DNA of 64,000 bases from Bifidobacterium callitrichos DSM 23973 (GTDB lineage: Bacteria; Actinomycetota; Actinomycetes; Actinomycetales; Bifidobacteriaceae), in the NCBI RefSeq assembly GCF_000741175.1, contig NZ_JGYS01000013.1:24139-88138 (forward strand). The letters run 5' to 3'. Each line of letters opens with the position of its first letter. Position 1 is the first letter of the stretch. Shown in pieces: positions 27,699 through 36,134 of this stretch. The position numbers were made by a program, and so were the translations under genes. The notes below the pieces were generated by a model. The model searched no databases. It was given only the letters and a program-made list of their open reading frames with translations, and was not told the origin of the DNA.

Positions 27699-29258
27699 GT
27701 GAACACAGGTGGCAGGCACAGCAGAAACCAGCAGAACACGGCACCCCGCCGCATGGATCGCATGAGCAGAGCAGGGGCGCTGCTGCTGATCGCGGCCCTG
27801 CTGGTCTACAGCGCCGGCGACCTCTGGCAGAACATCGCGTGGCCGCCGTTCTTCAGCTTTGACGAGACGCTGGAGATCGACTATGTCTACCAGCTCACGC
27901 AAGGACATCTGCCCACGTTTTTCGGGGGAGCGGAGTTCAACCCGCTCAATCTCACCTACCCATACGATGTGCAGTGGCGGTATCAGCATCCGCCACTGTT
28001 CTACGCGCTCGAAGTGCCGGTGTTCCTGCTGTTCGACACCCTCCACCATCCGATACGCGGCATCTGGGCGATGCGCATCCTCGTGTGGGTGATGGGTGTG
28101 CTGTTGATCGTCGCATCACGTTGGACGGCGAAATGGGTCATCGGGCACGAGAACATGGTGGTCTGCCTCGTCCCCGTCATCGTGGCGGCGAACCGCTGCC
28201 TGCCCTCGGTCGTGTTCAACTACACGTTGGCAAGCCTGTGGGTGACGCTGCTCATCGGCATGAGCGCGAAACTTGTCCGAACGATGTCTCTGCCGGAACG
28301 CCAATCGCAGCCCGGCACACTGCGGACAATCGTCGCATGGTGGCTGATCGTCATCCTTGCGCCGTTGACCCGACTGTCGACCGTCCCGATCATGGGACTG
28401 TGTCTGCTGATCGTCTTCCTTGCCGCATGCTGGATGGGGCACGCCGGCCGTACCGGGCTTTCCGGGCGTACAGGAAACATCAGCGTCCGCATCCGCAACA
28501 TCCTCGTGCTCTGTTTGCTGCCAGGACTCGCCGCCGTGCTGTCGTCGGCCTGGTTCTACCTGCGATTGCACGCGCTATCCGGCAACTTCACCGGATCCCA
28601 GCCGGAATGGTCACGCACACATCTGCAGCGCGACACGCATAAATCATTCATCGCGTCCCTGCTGGACCCGCATTTCTACAAGAGCACGATGTCCCAGTAC
28701 CAGAATTCCGCAGTCACCAATACCGGCTACGGATGGGCGTTCGTCCTGCTGCTCACCATCATCCCGATGCTGATCGGGTTCATCGTCCTGATCGTTTGGG
28801 TGATCCGTCAATGGCGGGAACAACGTCCGACCGATGATACGGGACGGCCGGCAACATTGATTGCACTCATGCTGATACTCGCATTCGGCGGCACAGTGTT
28901 CCAGCAGTTGCTGTTCTACATGCAAGGCGGCAGCGATAACGCCGTGTACTTCAGTCTGATCTCCATCGTATTCGCCATCGTCATCGCCGTGGGATTCACC
29001 GAACCGGCGTTCCTTCTGCCGCATTGGATGATGAACAGTGTCATCGTCATATGGCTTGCGCTGAAACTCGCGGCTCTGCTGCTCGAAGCGAAACTGAAAT
29101 GGCCGTTTGCCGTAGGCGGAGCGATGGAACATGCCGGCACGGTGATGCAGGCGGGAGCATGGTCGGCGCTCGCAGTCTCTGTGATCGGCGTATTACTTGC
29201 AGTTATTACCGTCTGCCTGTGCTCTTGGCCGTCTACTGGGCGTTCTGAGTCTGAGTAG
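27699..29258 (+). CDS. Polytopic membrane protein, GT-C / DUF2142-like
   Basis: Membrane protein of 519 residues if started at the GTG 27699 (leaderless), or 501 if started at ATG 27753. The latter lacks a good ribosome-binding site. About ten hydrophobic helices are visible (ALLLIAALLVYSAGDLW, FVLLLTIIPMLIGFIVLIV). The first periplasmic loop has FDETLEIDYVYQLTQGHLP and QHPPLFYALEVP, the same Asp-Glu...HPPLFY pattern as the divergent DUF2142 neighbour. The pair is likely to act in the same glycan pathway, transferring sugars from polyprenyl phosphate donors at the outer membrane face. Its 3' end overlaps the convergent GT4 gene by 26 bases. The family assignment is by motif only. Confidence 0.72.
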   Translation: MNTGGRHSRNQQNTAPRRMDRMSRAGALLLIAALLVYSAGDLWQNIAWPPFFSFDETLEIDYVYQLTQGHLPTFFGGAEFNPLNLTYPYDVQWRYQHPPLFYALEVPVFLLFDTLHHPIRGIWAMRILVWVMGVLLIVASRWTAKWVIGHENMVVCLVPVIVAANRCLPSVVFNYTLASLWVTLLIGMSAKLVRTMSLPERQSQPGTLRTIVAWWLIVILAPLTRLSTVPIMGLCLLIVFLAACWMGHAGRTGLSGRTGNISVRIRNILVLCLLPGLAAVLSSAWFYLRLHALSGNFTGSQPEWSRTHLQRDTHKSFIASLLDPHFYKSTMSQYQNSAVTNTGYGWAFVLLLTIIPMLIGFIVLIVWVIRQWREQRPTDDTGRPATLIALMLILAFGGTVFQQLLFYMQGGSDNAVYFSLISIVFAIVIAVGFTEPAFLLPHWMMNSVIVIWLALKLAALLLEAKLKWPFAVGGAMEHAGTVMQAGAWSALAVSVIGVLLAVITVCLCSWPSTGRSESE

Positions 29259-30396
29259 CAGTCCAACGAATCCACGTTGCCAACTGCTGGGTGATCCTCG
29301 CGCTGGTGAATCGTTGCGCCGCTGTGCTGGCTGCACGTTGCGCTCTAAGTAGCACCGTCCGGTTGCTCATCAGTTGTTCGATGGCATCCGCCAGTGCCAC
29401 CGGATCCCCGGGCTTCACATACACGACCCCGTCTCCGAGCATGCGTCTCTGCGGCGCGGTATCCGAGGTGATGACCGCGCACCCGGCCGCCATCGACTGA
29501 TACACCTTGTTCGGTACCACGTGCAGTCCCTTGGATGTGGTCGAGAAGATGCCGAGCGAGATCGCGTGCGAGGACACCAGCGCCGGCAGGTCTTCGGGCT
29601 CCACCCATTCGCGGAACTCCACGTTGTCGAGTCCGTGCGTGATCGTACGCACCTTGGCGTAGTCCTGACCCTTGCCGATGAGCGTGAAATGCGGGGTCAG
29701 CCCGCGCTTGGACAGCTCGCGGGCGGCCTTCGCGATGACCGGCACGCCCTGCAACGGCGTGTACAGCCCGTAGAACACGATGTCGTTCGTCCGTGCGGTT
29801 TCGCCCGCGGCAACCCGTGCCGTCTCAGCGGAGCCGGCAGCATACCATTCGGCAGGCGCTCCCACCGGAATGACCATGGTCTGGTCTCCCGGACGGCACA
29901 TGAGCTGATGCTCCTGCGTATCGAGTACGGTCAGCGTGGCCGAGTTGATCGCCATGCGGTCGAGACGATTGAGCAGTCGCACCCTGAGTCCGTGCGCGCC
30001 GCGGTCCTTGGCGGTATCTCCCGCGAAGATCATGTGATCGAGGATGATCGGAATCCCGCGGAACAGACGACGGGCGAGCAGCACGTCGAAATGCCCCATG
30101 TACCCCACGAGCACCGCGTCCGGGCGACCGTGGCGGCGCATCCACGCGCGCGCGTCGCGGCGTAGGGCACGCCACAGACCGAGCAGATCCCATGCGAAGC
30201 CGAACAACTTCCATGGCTTTCTAAGGATCTCCACGCGCTGCGCCGTCGACAGCTCCAGAGGATGGTTGATCTCGGTCACCTCGCACCCGTTGGCGCGCAG
30301 ACCGTCGATCAGAATGCCCACGCGGGGATGCTTGCGCACGTTATACGTGCCGAACGCGAGTACACGCGGCTTACGAACAGACTGCTGCGTCGTCAC
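29233..30396 (-). CDS. GT4-family glycosyltransferase
   Basis: A 387-residue GT-B fold glycosyltransferase. The N-terminal half (VLAFGTYNVRKHPRVGILIDGLRANG) resembles the acceptor domain. The C-terminal half shows FYGLYTPLQGVPVIAKAA, HFTLIGKGQDY and GIFSTTSKGLHVVPNKVYQSMAAG, the last being the family's nucleotide-sugar-binding E/K-x7 region. The start is a GTG at 30396 whose G is shared with the TAG stop of the upstream gene (TAGTG), so the two are translationally coupled. It presumably adds one sugar to a lipid-linked oligosaccharide in the cytoplasm. The donor is unknown. Confidence 0.87.
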   Translation of the reverse strand: MTTQQSVRKPRVLAFGTYNVRKHPRVGILIDGLRANGCEVTEINHPLELSTAQRVEILRKPWKLFGFAWDLLGLWRALRRDARAWMRRHGRPDAVLVGYMGHFDVLLARRLFRGIPIILDHMIFAGDTAKDRGAHGLRVRLLNRLDRMAINSATLTVLDTQEHQLMCRPGDQTMVIPVGAPAEWYAAGSAETARVAAGETARTNDIVFYGLYTPLQGVPVIAKAARELSKRGLTPHFTLIGKGQDYAKVRTITHGLDNVEFREWVEPEDLPALVSSHAISLGIFSTTSKGLHVVPNKVYQSMAAGCAVITSDTAPQRRMLGDGVVYVKPGDPVALADAIEQLMSNRTVLLRAQRAASTAAQRFTSARITQQLATWIRWTATQTQNAQ

Positions 30397-31463
30397 TACT
30401 TGGCGTCCTTACCTTCCTTCGCGGTGGTGGACGTTCCAAGCTGTGACACGTAGTCCGTCAATCCCGTGGACATGCCGCTGTAGCCGCCCCACTCGTCCTG
30501 CTGCGCCCACATCCGCTGGCTTTCACGGCAGTAGGTGATCTCCTTGGTGCGTTCCAACTCGTCCTCGACGAGTTTGCGCTGGATGCGCAACACTTCGGAG
30601 ATGATCTGCAACGCCAGACAGAATGCGGAAAGCATGATCAGAGCCACACCGGCGAGCATCGACTGAATATGCCCGGCTGAATCCCCGGAGAAGAAGAACA
30701 CGAGATATCGCACGAACGGAATCAGACCAAGGATACCGAAAACGATCGTCGCCCACTTGAAGATCACGTTCGACTTGAACATGAGGAAGCTGCGAATGAT
30801 CGCGCCGCCGGACTTCGCCATATGCTCGAAGATGTTCGAGAACAGGCGCGACTCACGCGTCTTCGGATTCGTGGTGATGGGGATGCTGGTGATGGCGATC
30901 CGCTTGTTGCCCGCTTGGATGATCGTCTCCATGCAGTAGCTGAACTCGGTGACGATATTGAGCTGGATCAGCGACTTCTTCGAGTAGGCGCGGAATCCAC
31001 TGGCGGCATCGGGGATGTGCGTTCCGGCGGCCTTGTTCACCACCCATGAGCCGAAGTGCTGCATGAGCTTCTTGAACGCCGAGAACTCCTTGATCTTCGA
31101 GGTCTGACGATCACCGACCACGATCTCAGCCTCATGCCTGACGATGGGTTGGACCAGATCCGCGATGGATGCACTTGGATACTGGTTGTCGCCGTCCGTG
31201 TTCACCACGATGTCGGCGCCATGCTTGAGCGCGTAGTCGACGCCGTCACGGAACGCGCGCGCCAGGCCCATCGGCTTGGCATGATGCACCACGTGCTTGA
31301 CGCCCAGGGACTTGGCTACGGCGACGGTATTGTCCGAGCAGCCATCATCGATGATGAGCAGTTGGATGTCATCGATGCCCGGAATGCTGGTCGGCATGTC
31401 CTTCAACACCAGAGGAAGGGTCTTCTCCTCGTTCAGGCATGGAATCTGTATGAAAAGACGCAT
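30396..31463 (-). CDS. Membrane-anchored GT2, polyprenyl-phosphate sugar synthase type
   Basis: A protein of 355 residues. The start at 31463 (MRLFIQIPCLNEEKTL) has AGGTG eight bases upstream. The N-terminal GT2 domain has IQIPCLNEEKTLP, IIDDGCSDNT and the metal-binding NTDGDNQYP, close to dolichol/undecaprenyl-phosphate mannose or glucose synthases. Two C-terminal membrane helices (ATIVFGILGLIPFVRYLVFFF and SMLAGVALIMLSAFCLALQI regions) follow. Such enzymes charge a polyprenyl phosphate with one sugar, the donor used by GT-C enzymes like the two membrane proteins nearby. That link is an inference. It is coupled to the following GT4 gene by a one-base overlap. Confidence 0.87.
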   Translation of the reverse strand: MRLFIQIPCLNEEKTLPLVLKDMPTSIPGIDDIQLLIIDDGCSDNTVAVAKSLGVKHVVHHAKPMGLARAFRDGVDYALKHGADIVVNTDGDNQYPSASIADLVQPIVRHEAEIVVGDRQTSKIKEFSAFKKLMQHFGSWVVNKAAGTHIPDAASGFRAYSKKSLIQLNIVTEFSYCMETIIQAGNKRIAITSIPITTNPKTRESRLFSNIFEHMAKSGGAIIRSFLMFKSNVIFKWATIVFGILGLIPFVRYLVFFFSGDSAGHIQSMLAGVALIMLSAFCLALQIISEVLRIQRKLVEDELERTKEITYCRESQRMWAQQDEWGGYSGMSTGLTDYVSQLGTSTTAKEGKDAK

Positions 31464-31544
31464 AAGGTCAGGCACCTGCCATGGTTAGAGCTCTACAATT
31501 CTTCAACGCCGTTCATCATAGCCGTCGGCACCAACACGACGGGA

Positions 31545-33020
31545 TTACCTTCCCAATGCCTTGAGCTGCTTTACCGTAATGACTTTCGCCAAGAACAGCA
31601 CCGCCAGATACACGATGTAGATGAGCGCATACAGGACGGCGAGCAGAAGCAGATTAGGTCGAATTCCGATGATGCCGCCGAAATAAGAGAATCCAAGTCG
31701 CACGACCAGCCACAAGACCACATTCGCCCCGAGCACGATCCACGTGCGACGCAGCATCACGCGGCCGACCTTCTGCCGCACGCGCAGGAACGTGACCAGC
31801 ATCGCGAGGCCCGTGCAGGTCACGCTGGCGACGGCGATGCCGGTGATGCCGAACGCCCTCGCGGCGATGATGAACACGGGGATCACGACCACGAGCGACA
31901 CGATGGATAGCACGTCGGAGAACCGGCTGGAGCCGAACGAGTTCAGCACCATGTTGAGGATCACCGTGATCCCCATGAAAAAGTTCGAGAACGCGAGGCA
32001 TGACAATGCCGTCGAGGCCACGTCGAACGAGGGGCCGTAGAAGGCAGCCAGCAGGTCGGCGCTGCTCGCCGAGACGACCGCGCAGATCGGCAGGATGAAC
32101 ACGAACGCCACGAGCAGCAGGTCCGCGGTGCGCGAGACGGCCTCGCTGCGCCGCCCCTCCCCCACCAGTTTCGCGACCACGGGCAGGATGATCGTGGAGA
32201 ACGCCTGCAAGAGGTAGTAGGCGATTTTGCCGAAGTTCATCGCACCGGTGTAGTAACCGGCCATCGACGCGGGTTCGACGACCGCTTTGACGATCAGGGT
32301 GTCGACGCTCAGCACGAGCGAGACCATGATGAAGAAGAACGAGAAGCTCAGCGTGTGCGTGGCGACGTAGCGGAACGGGATGCGCTCCGGCGTCCGTCGG
32401 TCGCCGTCGAACGCTTGCAGTTCCCGCAGCTCCCCGCGCCGTGCGAACAGCAGCACGCAGCCGAGGAGGATCGTCAGGACCACGGCGAGCAGGAAACCGA
32501 TTTCGACGCCGATGACCGGGTCGCTGCGGAACACGAAGATGATGAGTGGGATCACGCCAAGTTTGGCGATCGGGTAGAACGTGCTCAGCAGCGCGCTCGT
32601 GCCAAATCTCTGCAGTCCGTCGTTGACGCCGAGCAGGACGGTCTGCAGGCCGTTGACGACGACGAGGAACGCGGCGACGCGGAAGTAGAAGTCCAGCGAT
32701 CGGTCGTTGAGGACGATGCCGAACAGGGGCGCGCCGAGGAAGTTCACGCAGAAGAAGAACGCGACGACGATCATCTGGAAGGCGAGCGTCTTGCCGACGA
32801 CGTCGCGGAACGCGTAGCGGCGACGGGAGATCTCGCTGGCAACGGACTGTCGGGCGCCGTTCGAGACGAACATGTATTCGAAGTCGAGGACCGTGATGAT
32901 CGTGCCAACCACACCGTAGGCGGCCGGCGGCATCGTGTTGCCAAGGAAGAAGTGCAGCGCATAGCCGCTGACGAAGAACACGATGTTGCTGATCAGGTTC
33001 AGCAGGAGACCTCGGCGCAT
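31545..33020 (-). CDS. Polysaccharide flippase (Wzx/MATE-like)
   Basis: A 491-residue protein with 12 to 14 predicted membrane helices and no catalytic motif, fitting the MOP-exporter (PST) family that flips lipid-linked oligosaccharides outward. The start at 33020 (MRRGLLLNLISNIVFFVSGY) has GGAGGG just upstream, better than an in-frame start 18 codons earlier. It stands with ugd and the GT genes on the minus strand. Having both an ABC exporter and a flippase implies at least two glycan export routes in this locus. Confidence 0.88.
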   Translation of the reverse strand: MRRGLLLNLISNIVFFVSGYALHFFLGNTMPPAAYGVVGTIITVLDFEYMFVSNGARQSVASEISRRRYAFRDVVGKTLAFQMIVVAFFFCVNFLGAPLFGIVLNDRSLDFYFRVAAFLVVVNGLQTVLLGVNDGLQRFGTSALLSTFYPIAKLGVIPLIIFVFRSDPVIGVEIGFLLAVVLTILLGCVLLFARRGELRELQAFDGDRRTPERIPFRYVATHTLSFSFFFIMVSLVLSVDTLIVKAVVEPASMAGYYTGAMNFGKIAYYLLQAFSTIILPVVAKLVGEGRRSEAVSRTADLLLVAFVFILPICAVVSASSADLLAAFYGPSFDVASTALSCLAFSNFFMGITVILNMVLNSFGSSRFSDVLSIVSLVVVIPVFIIAARAFGITGIAVASVTCTGLAMLVTFLRVRQKVGRVMLRRTWIVLGANVVLWLVVRLGFSYFGGIIGIRPNLLLLAVLYALIYIVYLAVLFLAKVITVKQLKALGR

Positions 33021-33090
33021 ATGCCCTCCGAATACGAGTGATGGTGGCGTATCGCGGATACGATACGCCACCATCGGAACAACCCCATTT

Positions 33091-33142
33091 TGGCTCCCCT
33101 TGTCAGGGGAGCTGGCCCGCGAAGCGGGACTGAGGGGTAGTC
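33091..33142. repeat. Intergenic palindromic repeat, copy 1
   Basis: It begins GGCTCCCCTTGTCAGGGGAG and continues with GCTGGCCCGC...GCGGGACTGAGGGGTAGTC. The same unit returns at 34594-34640. The two copies bracket ugd. Confidence 0.75.
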
Positions 33143-33171
33143 AGGCGAGGAGTATTTCAGGCAAGCCCCGC

Positions 33172-34422
33172 TCAGTCGCGGCGGAACAGGTCGCGCGTGA
33201 ACACCTTTTCGCCGACGTCCTTGAGGTCGTCGTTCCAGCGGTTCGCGACGATCACGGTGGATTCGGCCTTGAACGCGGCCAGATCGTGGGTGACCTTGGA
33301 GCCGAAGAAGTCGGACGCGTCGAGCGTGGGCTCGTAGACGACGACGGTGAGGCCCTTGGCCTTGAGTCGCTTCATCACGCCCTGGATGGCGGACTGGCGG
33401 AAGTTGTCGGATCCGGACTTCATGGTGAGGCGGTAGATGCCGATGATCGGATTCGCGACGCCGGATTCCTCGACGCGTTCGAGGATCTCGTCGGCGATGA
33501 AGTCCTTGCGCGTGCGGTTGGCGTCGACGATCGCCTCGATGAGGTTCTGCGGCACCTTGTCGTAGTTGGCGAGCAGCTGCTTGGTGTCCTTGGGCAGGCA
33601 GTAGCCGCCGTAGCCGAAGCTCGGGTTGTTGTAGTCGTTGCGGATGCGCGGGTCGAGGCATACGCCGCTGATGATCGACTTCGTATCGAGGTCGCGCGAT
33701 TCGGCGTACGTGTCGAGCTCGTTGAAGTAGGCGACGCGCAGGGCCAGATACGTGTTGGCGAACAGTTTGATCGCCTCGGCCTCGGTCAGCCCGACGACGA
33801 GCTCGGGGATGCCGGTCGAACCGTCCGGGTTGACGCGGGTCGCCTCCTCGGGCGCAGCGCCGGCCGCGAGAAGCCCAACGAAGGTGTGCGCGGCGGCGAC
33901 GGCCTCGAGATCGTCCTGCGGGGCGCCGGCGACGATGCGGCTCGGGTGCAGGTTGTCGTAGAGGGCGTGGCCCTCGCGCAGGAACTCCGGGGAGAAGAGG
34001 ATGCGGTTGTCGTTCAAGCGCTCGTGGAGTTTCTTCGTGTAGCCGACCGGGATCGTGGACTTGATGACGATCCACGCGTCCGGCGCGTACGTGCGCACGG
34101 CCTTGATCGCGGCCTCGACGCTGGAGGTGTCGAAGTAGTTCTTCTTCGGATCGTAGTTGGTCGGCGTGGCGATGATCGCGTATTCGGCACCCGTGTACGC
34201 CTGCTCCGGGTCGAGCGTGGCGTGGAAGTCGAGCGGGCGTTCGCCGGACGCGTTCTCGTCGAGGAAGTCGGTGATCTCCCTGTCGACGATCGGGCTCTTG
34301 GCGTTGTTGAGCAGCTCCACCTTCTCCGGGATGATGTCGAGCGCGTGGACCTCGTTGTGCTGCGAGAGCAGCAGCGCCACGGACAGTCCTACGTAACCGG
34401 TACCTGCAACCGCGATTTTCAT
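33172..34422 (-). CDS. ugd: UDP-glucose 6-dehydrogenase
   Basis: Oxidises UDP-glucose to UDP-glucuronate with two NAD. It has 416 residues, the normal length. The Rossmann motif [14 protein letters not shown] starts the protein. [21 protein letters not shown] and [10 protein letters not shown] are the family blocks, and [14 protein letters not shown] holds the catalytic Cys. The C-terminal part has [15 protein letters not shown]. The protein would supply glucuronate, or precursors derived from it, to the surface polysaccharide. It lies upstream of the flippase on the same strand but is separated from it by a repeat, so shared transcription is uncertain. Confidence 0.95.
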   Translation of the reverse strand: MKIAVAGTGYVGLSVALLLSQHNEVHALDIIPEKVELLNNAKSPIVDREITDFLDENASGERPLDFHATLDPEQAYTGAEYAIIATPTNYDPKKNYFDTSSVEAAIKAVRTYAPDAWIVIKSTIPVGYTKKLHERLNDNRILFSPEFLREGHALYDNLHPSRIVAGAPQDDLEAVAAAHTFVGLLAAGAAPEEATRVNPDGSTGIPELVVGLTEAEAIKLFANTYLALRVAYFNELDTYAESRDLDTKSIISGVCLDPRIRNDYNNPSFGYGGYCLPKDTKQLLANYDKVPQNLIEAIVDANRTRKDFIADEILERVEESGVANPIIGIYRLTMKSGSDNFRQSAIQGVMKRLKAKGLTVVVYEPTLDASDFFGSKVTHDLAAFKAESTVIVANRWNDDLKDVGEKVFTRDLFRRD

Positions 34423-34498
34423 AGTGTCGTACTTTCTCTTTACTACCTATTGGTGCATCAGTGTAGTCGAGCGGCGGGGGAGTTGAAGGCTTCTACGC

Positions 34499-34549
34499 GA
34501 ATGCCCCGTGAACGGAGAACAGTCTTTCGTTTCCATTCACAGGGCATTC
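34499..34549 (-). terminator. Hairpin downstream of the CAP-domain gene
   Basis: A 17-bp stem (34499-34515 with 34533-34549) pairs fully on the minus strand if two G-U pairs are allowed. It lies about 140 bases beyond the CAP gene stop and before ugd. Confidence 0.5.
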
Positions 34550-34593
34550 ATATTGTCAGTGTTCTGTCCAGAGGTTCGTTGGGACTGTATTTC

Positions 34594-34640
34594 GGCTCCC
34601 CTTGTCAGGGGAGCTGGCCCGGCGGGCCTGAGGGGTAGTC
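34594..34640. repeat. Intergenic palindromic repeat, copy 2
   Basis: Second copy of the GGCTCCCCTTGTCAGGGGAG element, ending GAGGGGTAGTC, with the central part changed to GGCCCGGCGGGCC. The change keeps the pairing. Confidence 0.75.
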
Positions 34641-34686
34641 GGTTCGGTATCTGCTGGTTGGGCTACTTCGCCGTTAGGCTGTTGGC

Positions 34687-35889
34687 CTACTTGAGCGCGA
34701 TCCAGGCGACGCTTTCCTGAGTCCAGCCCTTCGAACCGACGCTTTCGTACTCGTTGAAGCTGGTGGTGAACACGTGCTCGCCGTTGTTCGGGTTGTACAG
34801 ACGGTAGACGGGCACGGTGCCATTGCCGGGAACGTGCCAGCCGATGCCTTCGTCGTTCCAGCCGACGCGAACGAGGCTGTCCGCCTCCTGACGGCTCATC
34901 GTGTAATGATGCGTGCCGTCGTTCGGGTTGTACAGGCGGTAGACGGGGTATCCCTTGGAGGAGACGGTGAAGGACACGTTCTCGTACCTCCAGCCCACGG
35001 AGACCAGATGGTCGCTTTCCTTCTTGGACGTGGTGTAGTGGTGCAGACCGTCGTTCGGGTTGTACAGGCGGTACACCGGAGTTTCGGTGCCGTTGTCGTC
35101 GGGCTTGGAGGGAGTGAAGTCGGAACCGTTCGAGTGCGCGATGAGCAGTTTGTAGCCAACCAGCGATGCGACGTAGGCGTCAACGCTCATGCCGGTGTCG
35201 CTCGTCGAACCGCCGAAGTTCTGCGCGGCGTACTTGCCGGTGTCGCCGTAGCCGGTGACGTTATACGAGGAGCTGGTCAGATTGAGGTAGTGACCGACCA
35301 CGTTCTCATTGCGCGATCCCAGATCGTAGGCCGTCTTCTCGGCGAAGTACCAGCCCGCATAGGGGTCGAGATAGCCGTATGCGATGTTCTGGCCCGCTGC
35401 GGAGTAGCTGCCGTAGTCGAACGGATCGTAGTTCTGGTGCTGCATGGTGCCTTTGGAGTACATCCAATCCGATGCGGTTTCAGCCATGGCCGTCAGCAGG
35501 TGGCTGACGCGGAGCGGGGCGAGGCCGCGGAAGTTGTTGTCGTTGGTGCGCAGCGTGTTGCCGTGCTTGACGGACAGCGCAGCCTTGATCGCGTTATCGA
35601 TCGAGGTCGCCGAATTGGCCTCGCCGAGACGCAGGTACTGCGCGCGGCCCGGATCGGCACGTACCTGGTCGAACCATGCGACCGCGTCCTGTGCGCCGAT
35701 GTACTCGTAGTATCCGAGCATGCTGTTGCGGATCTGCGGATCGGAGCTGATGGTCCGGGATGTCGACGCGGTGTTCGTGACGATCGTCGAGTTCGGTTCC
35801 GCGGCCGATGCAGTCGCGGTGCCGGCCACGGACAGGGCGATGGCTGCGGCGATCGCCGTCAGCCTGCTGATGAAACGTGATGTTCTCAT
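34687..35889 (-). CDS. Secreted CAP-domain protein with DUF5648-like repeats
   Basis: A 400-residue secreted protein. The start at 35889 has GGAGAGGG upstream. The signal peptide ends TASA at about residue 29. Residues about 58-205 form a CAP (SCP/PR-1) domain: HLLTAMAETASDWMYSKGTMQHQNYD, GQNIAYG and NENVVGHYLNL give the usual His and loop order. From about residue 248 three DUF5648-like repeats follow (YRLYNPNDGLHHYTTS, YRLYNPNDGTHHYTMS, YRLYNPNNGEHVFTTS). CAP proteins bind or modify surface ligands, but no catalytic activity can be claimed. The gene is divergent from the vWA gene at 36135, across a region with a ten-G tract. Confidence 0.87.
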   Translation of the reverse strand: MRTSRFISRLTAIAAAIALSVAGTATASAAEPNSTIVTNTASTSRTISSDPQIRNSMLGYYEYIGAQDAVAWFDQVRADPGRAQYLRLGEANSATSIDNAIKAALSVKHGNTLRTNDNNFRGLAPLRVSHLLTAMAETASDWMYSKGTMQHQNYDPFDYGSYSAAGQNIAYGYLDPYAGWYFAEKTAYDLGSRNENVVGHYLNLTSSSYNVTGYGDTGKYAAQNFGGSTSDTGMSVDAYVASLVGYKLLIAHSNGSDFTPSKPDDNGTETPVYRLYNPNDGLHHYTTSKKESDHLVSVGWRYENVSFTVSSKGYPVYRLYNPNDGTHHYTMSRQEADSLVRVGWNDEGIGWHVPGNGTVPVYRLYNPNNGEHVFTTSFNEYESVGSKGWTQESVAWIALK

Positions 35890-36024
35890 AATGGTTCCCT
35901 CTCCTTGGGATCACTGGCTTTTCGAACATGCCATACCGTGTTCGATTTTACTGCTGCCGACCTGCCGCGGAAAGCGACATTCGGCCCCGAGTTGCTCATT
36001 GCCATTCGGGTCCTTTCTGTCTAT

Positions 36025-36034
36025 GGGGGGGGGG
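36025..36034 (+). repeat. Homopolymer tract of ten G
   Basis: G10 lies 100 bases before the start of the vWA gene at 36135 and 135 bases before the CAP gene start on the other strand. A shorter G6 tract lies at a matching distance upstream of the third vWA gene (44219-44224). Tracts of this length commonly slip during replication. Confidence 0.85.
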
Positions 36035-36072
36035 ATTCTGGTAGCAAGGTTGGGGAGTTCTCCTAACTTCAT

Positions 36073-36108
36073 CTCGCCGGCGGATGTTGGGGCTGTTGGT
36101 CGGCATGT
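36073..36108 (+). promoter_or_regulatory. Conserved leader element upstream of vWA gene 1
   Basis: The core (CGCCGGCGGAYGT ... GGGCTGTTGG, then a CGGCATG end) is shared with 40144-40179 and, more loosely, with 44262-44290. CCGGC and GYCGG can pair, with a compensating C-to-T change in this copy, which suggests an RNA hairpin. Confidence 0.5.
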
Positions 36109-36134
36109 GTTGAGAAGTTGAAGAGAAAGAAGCG

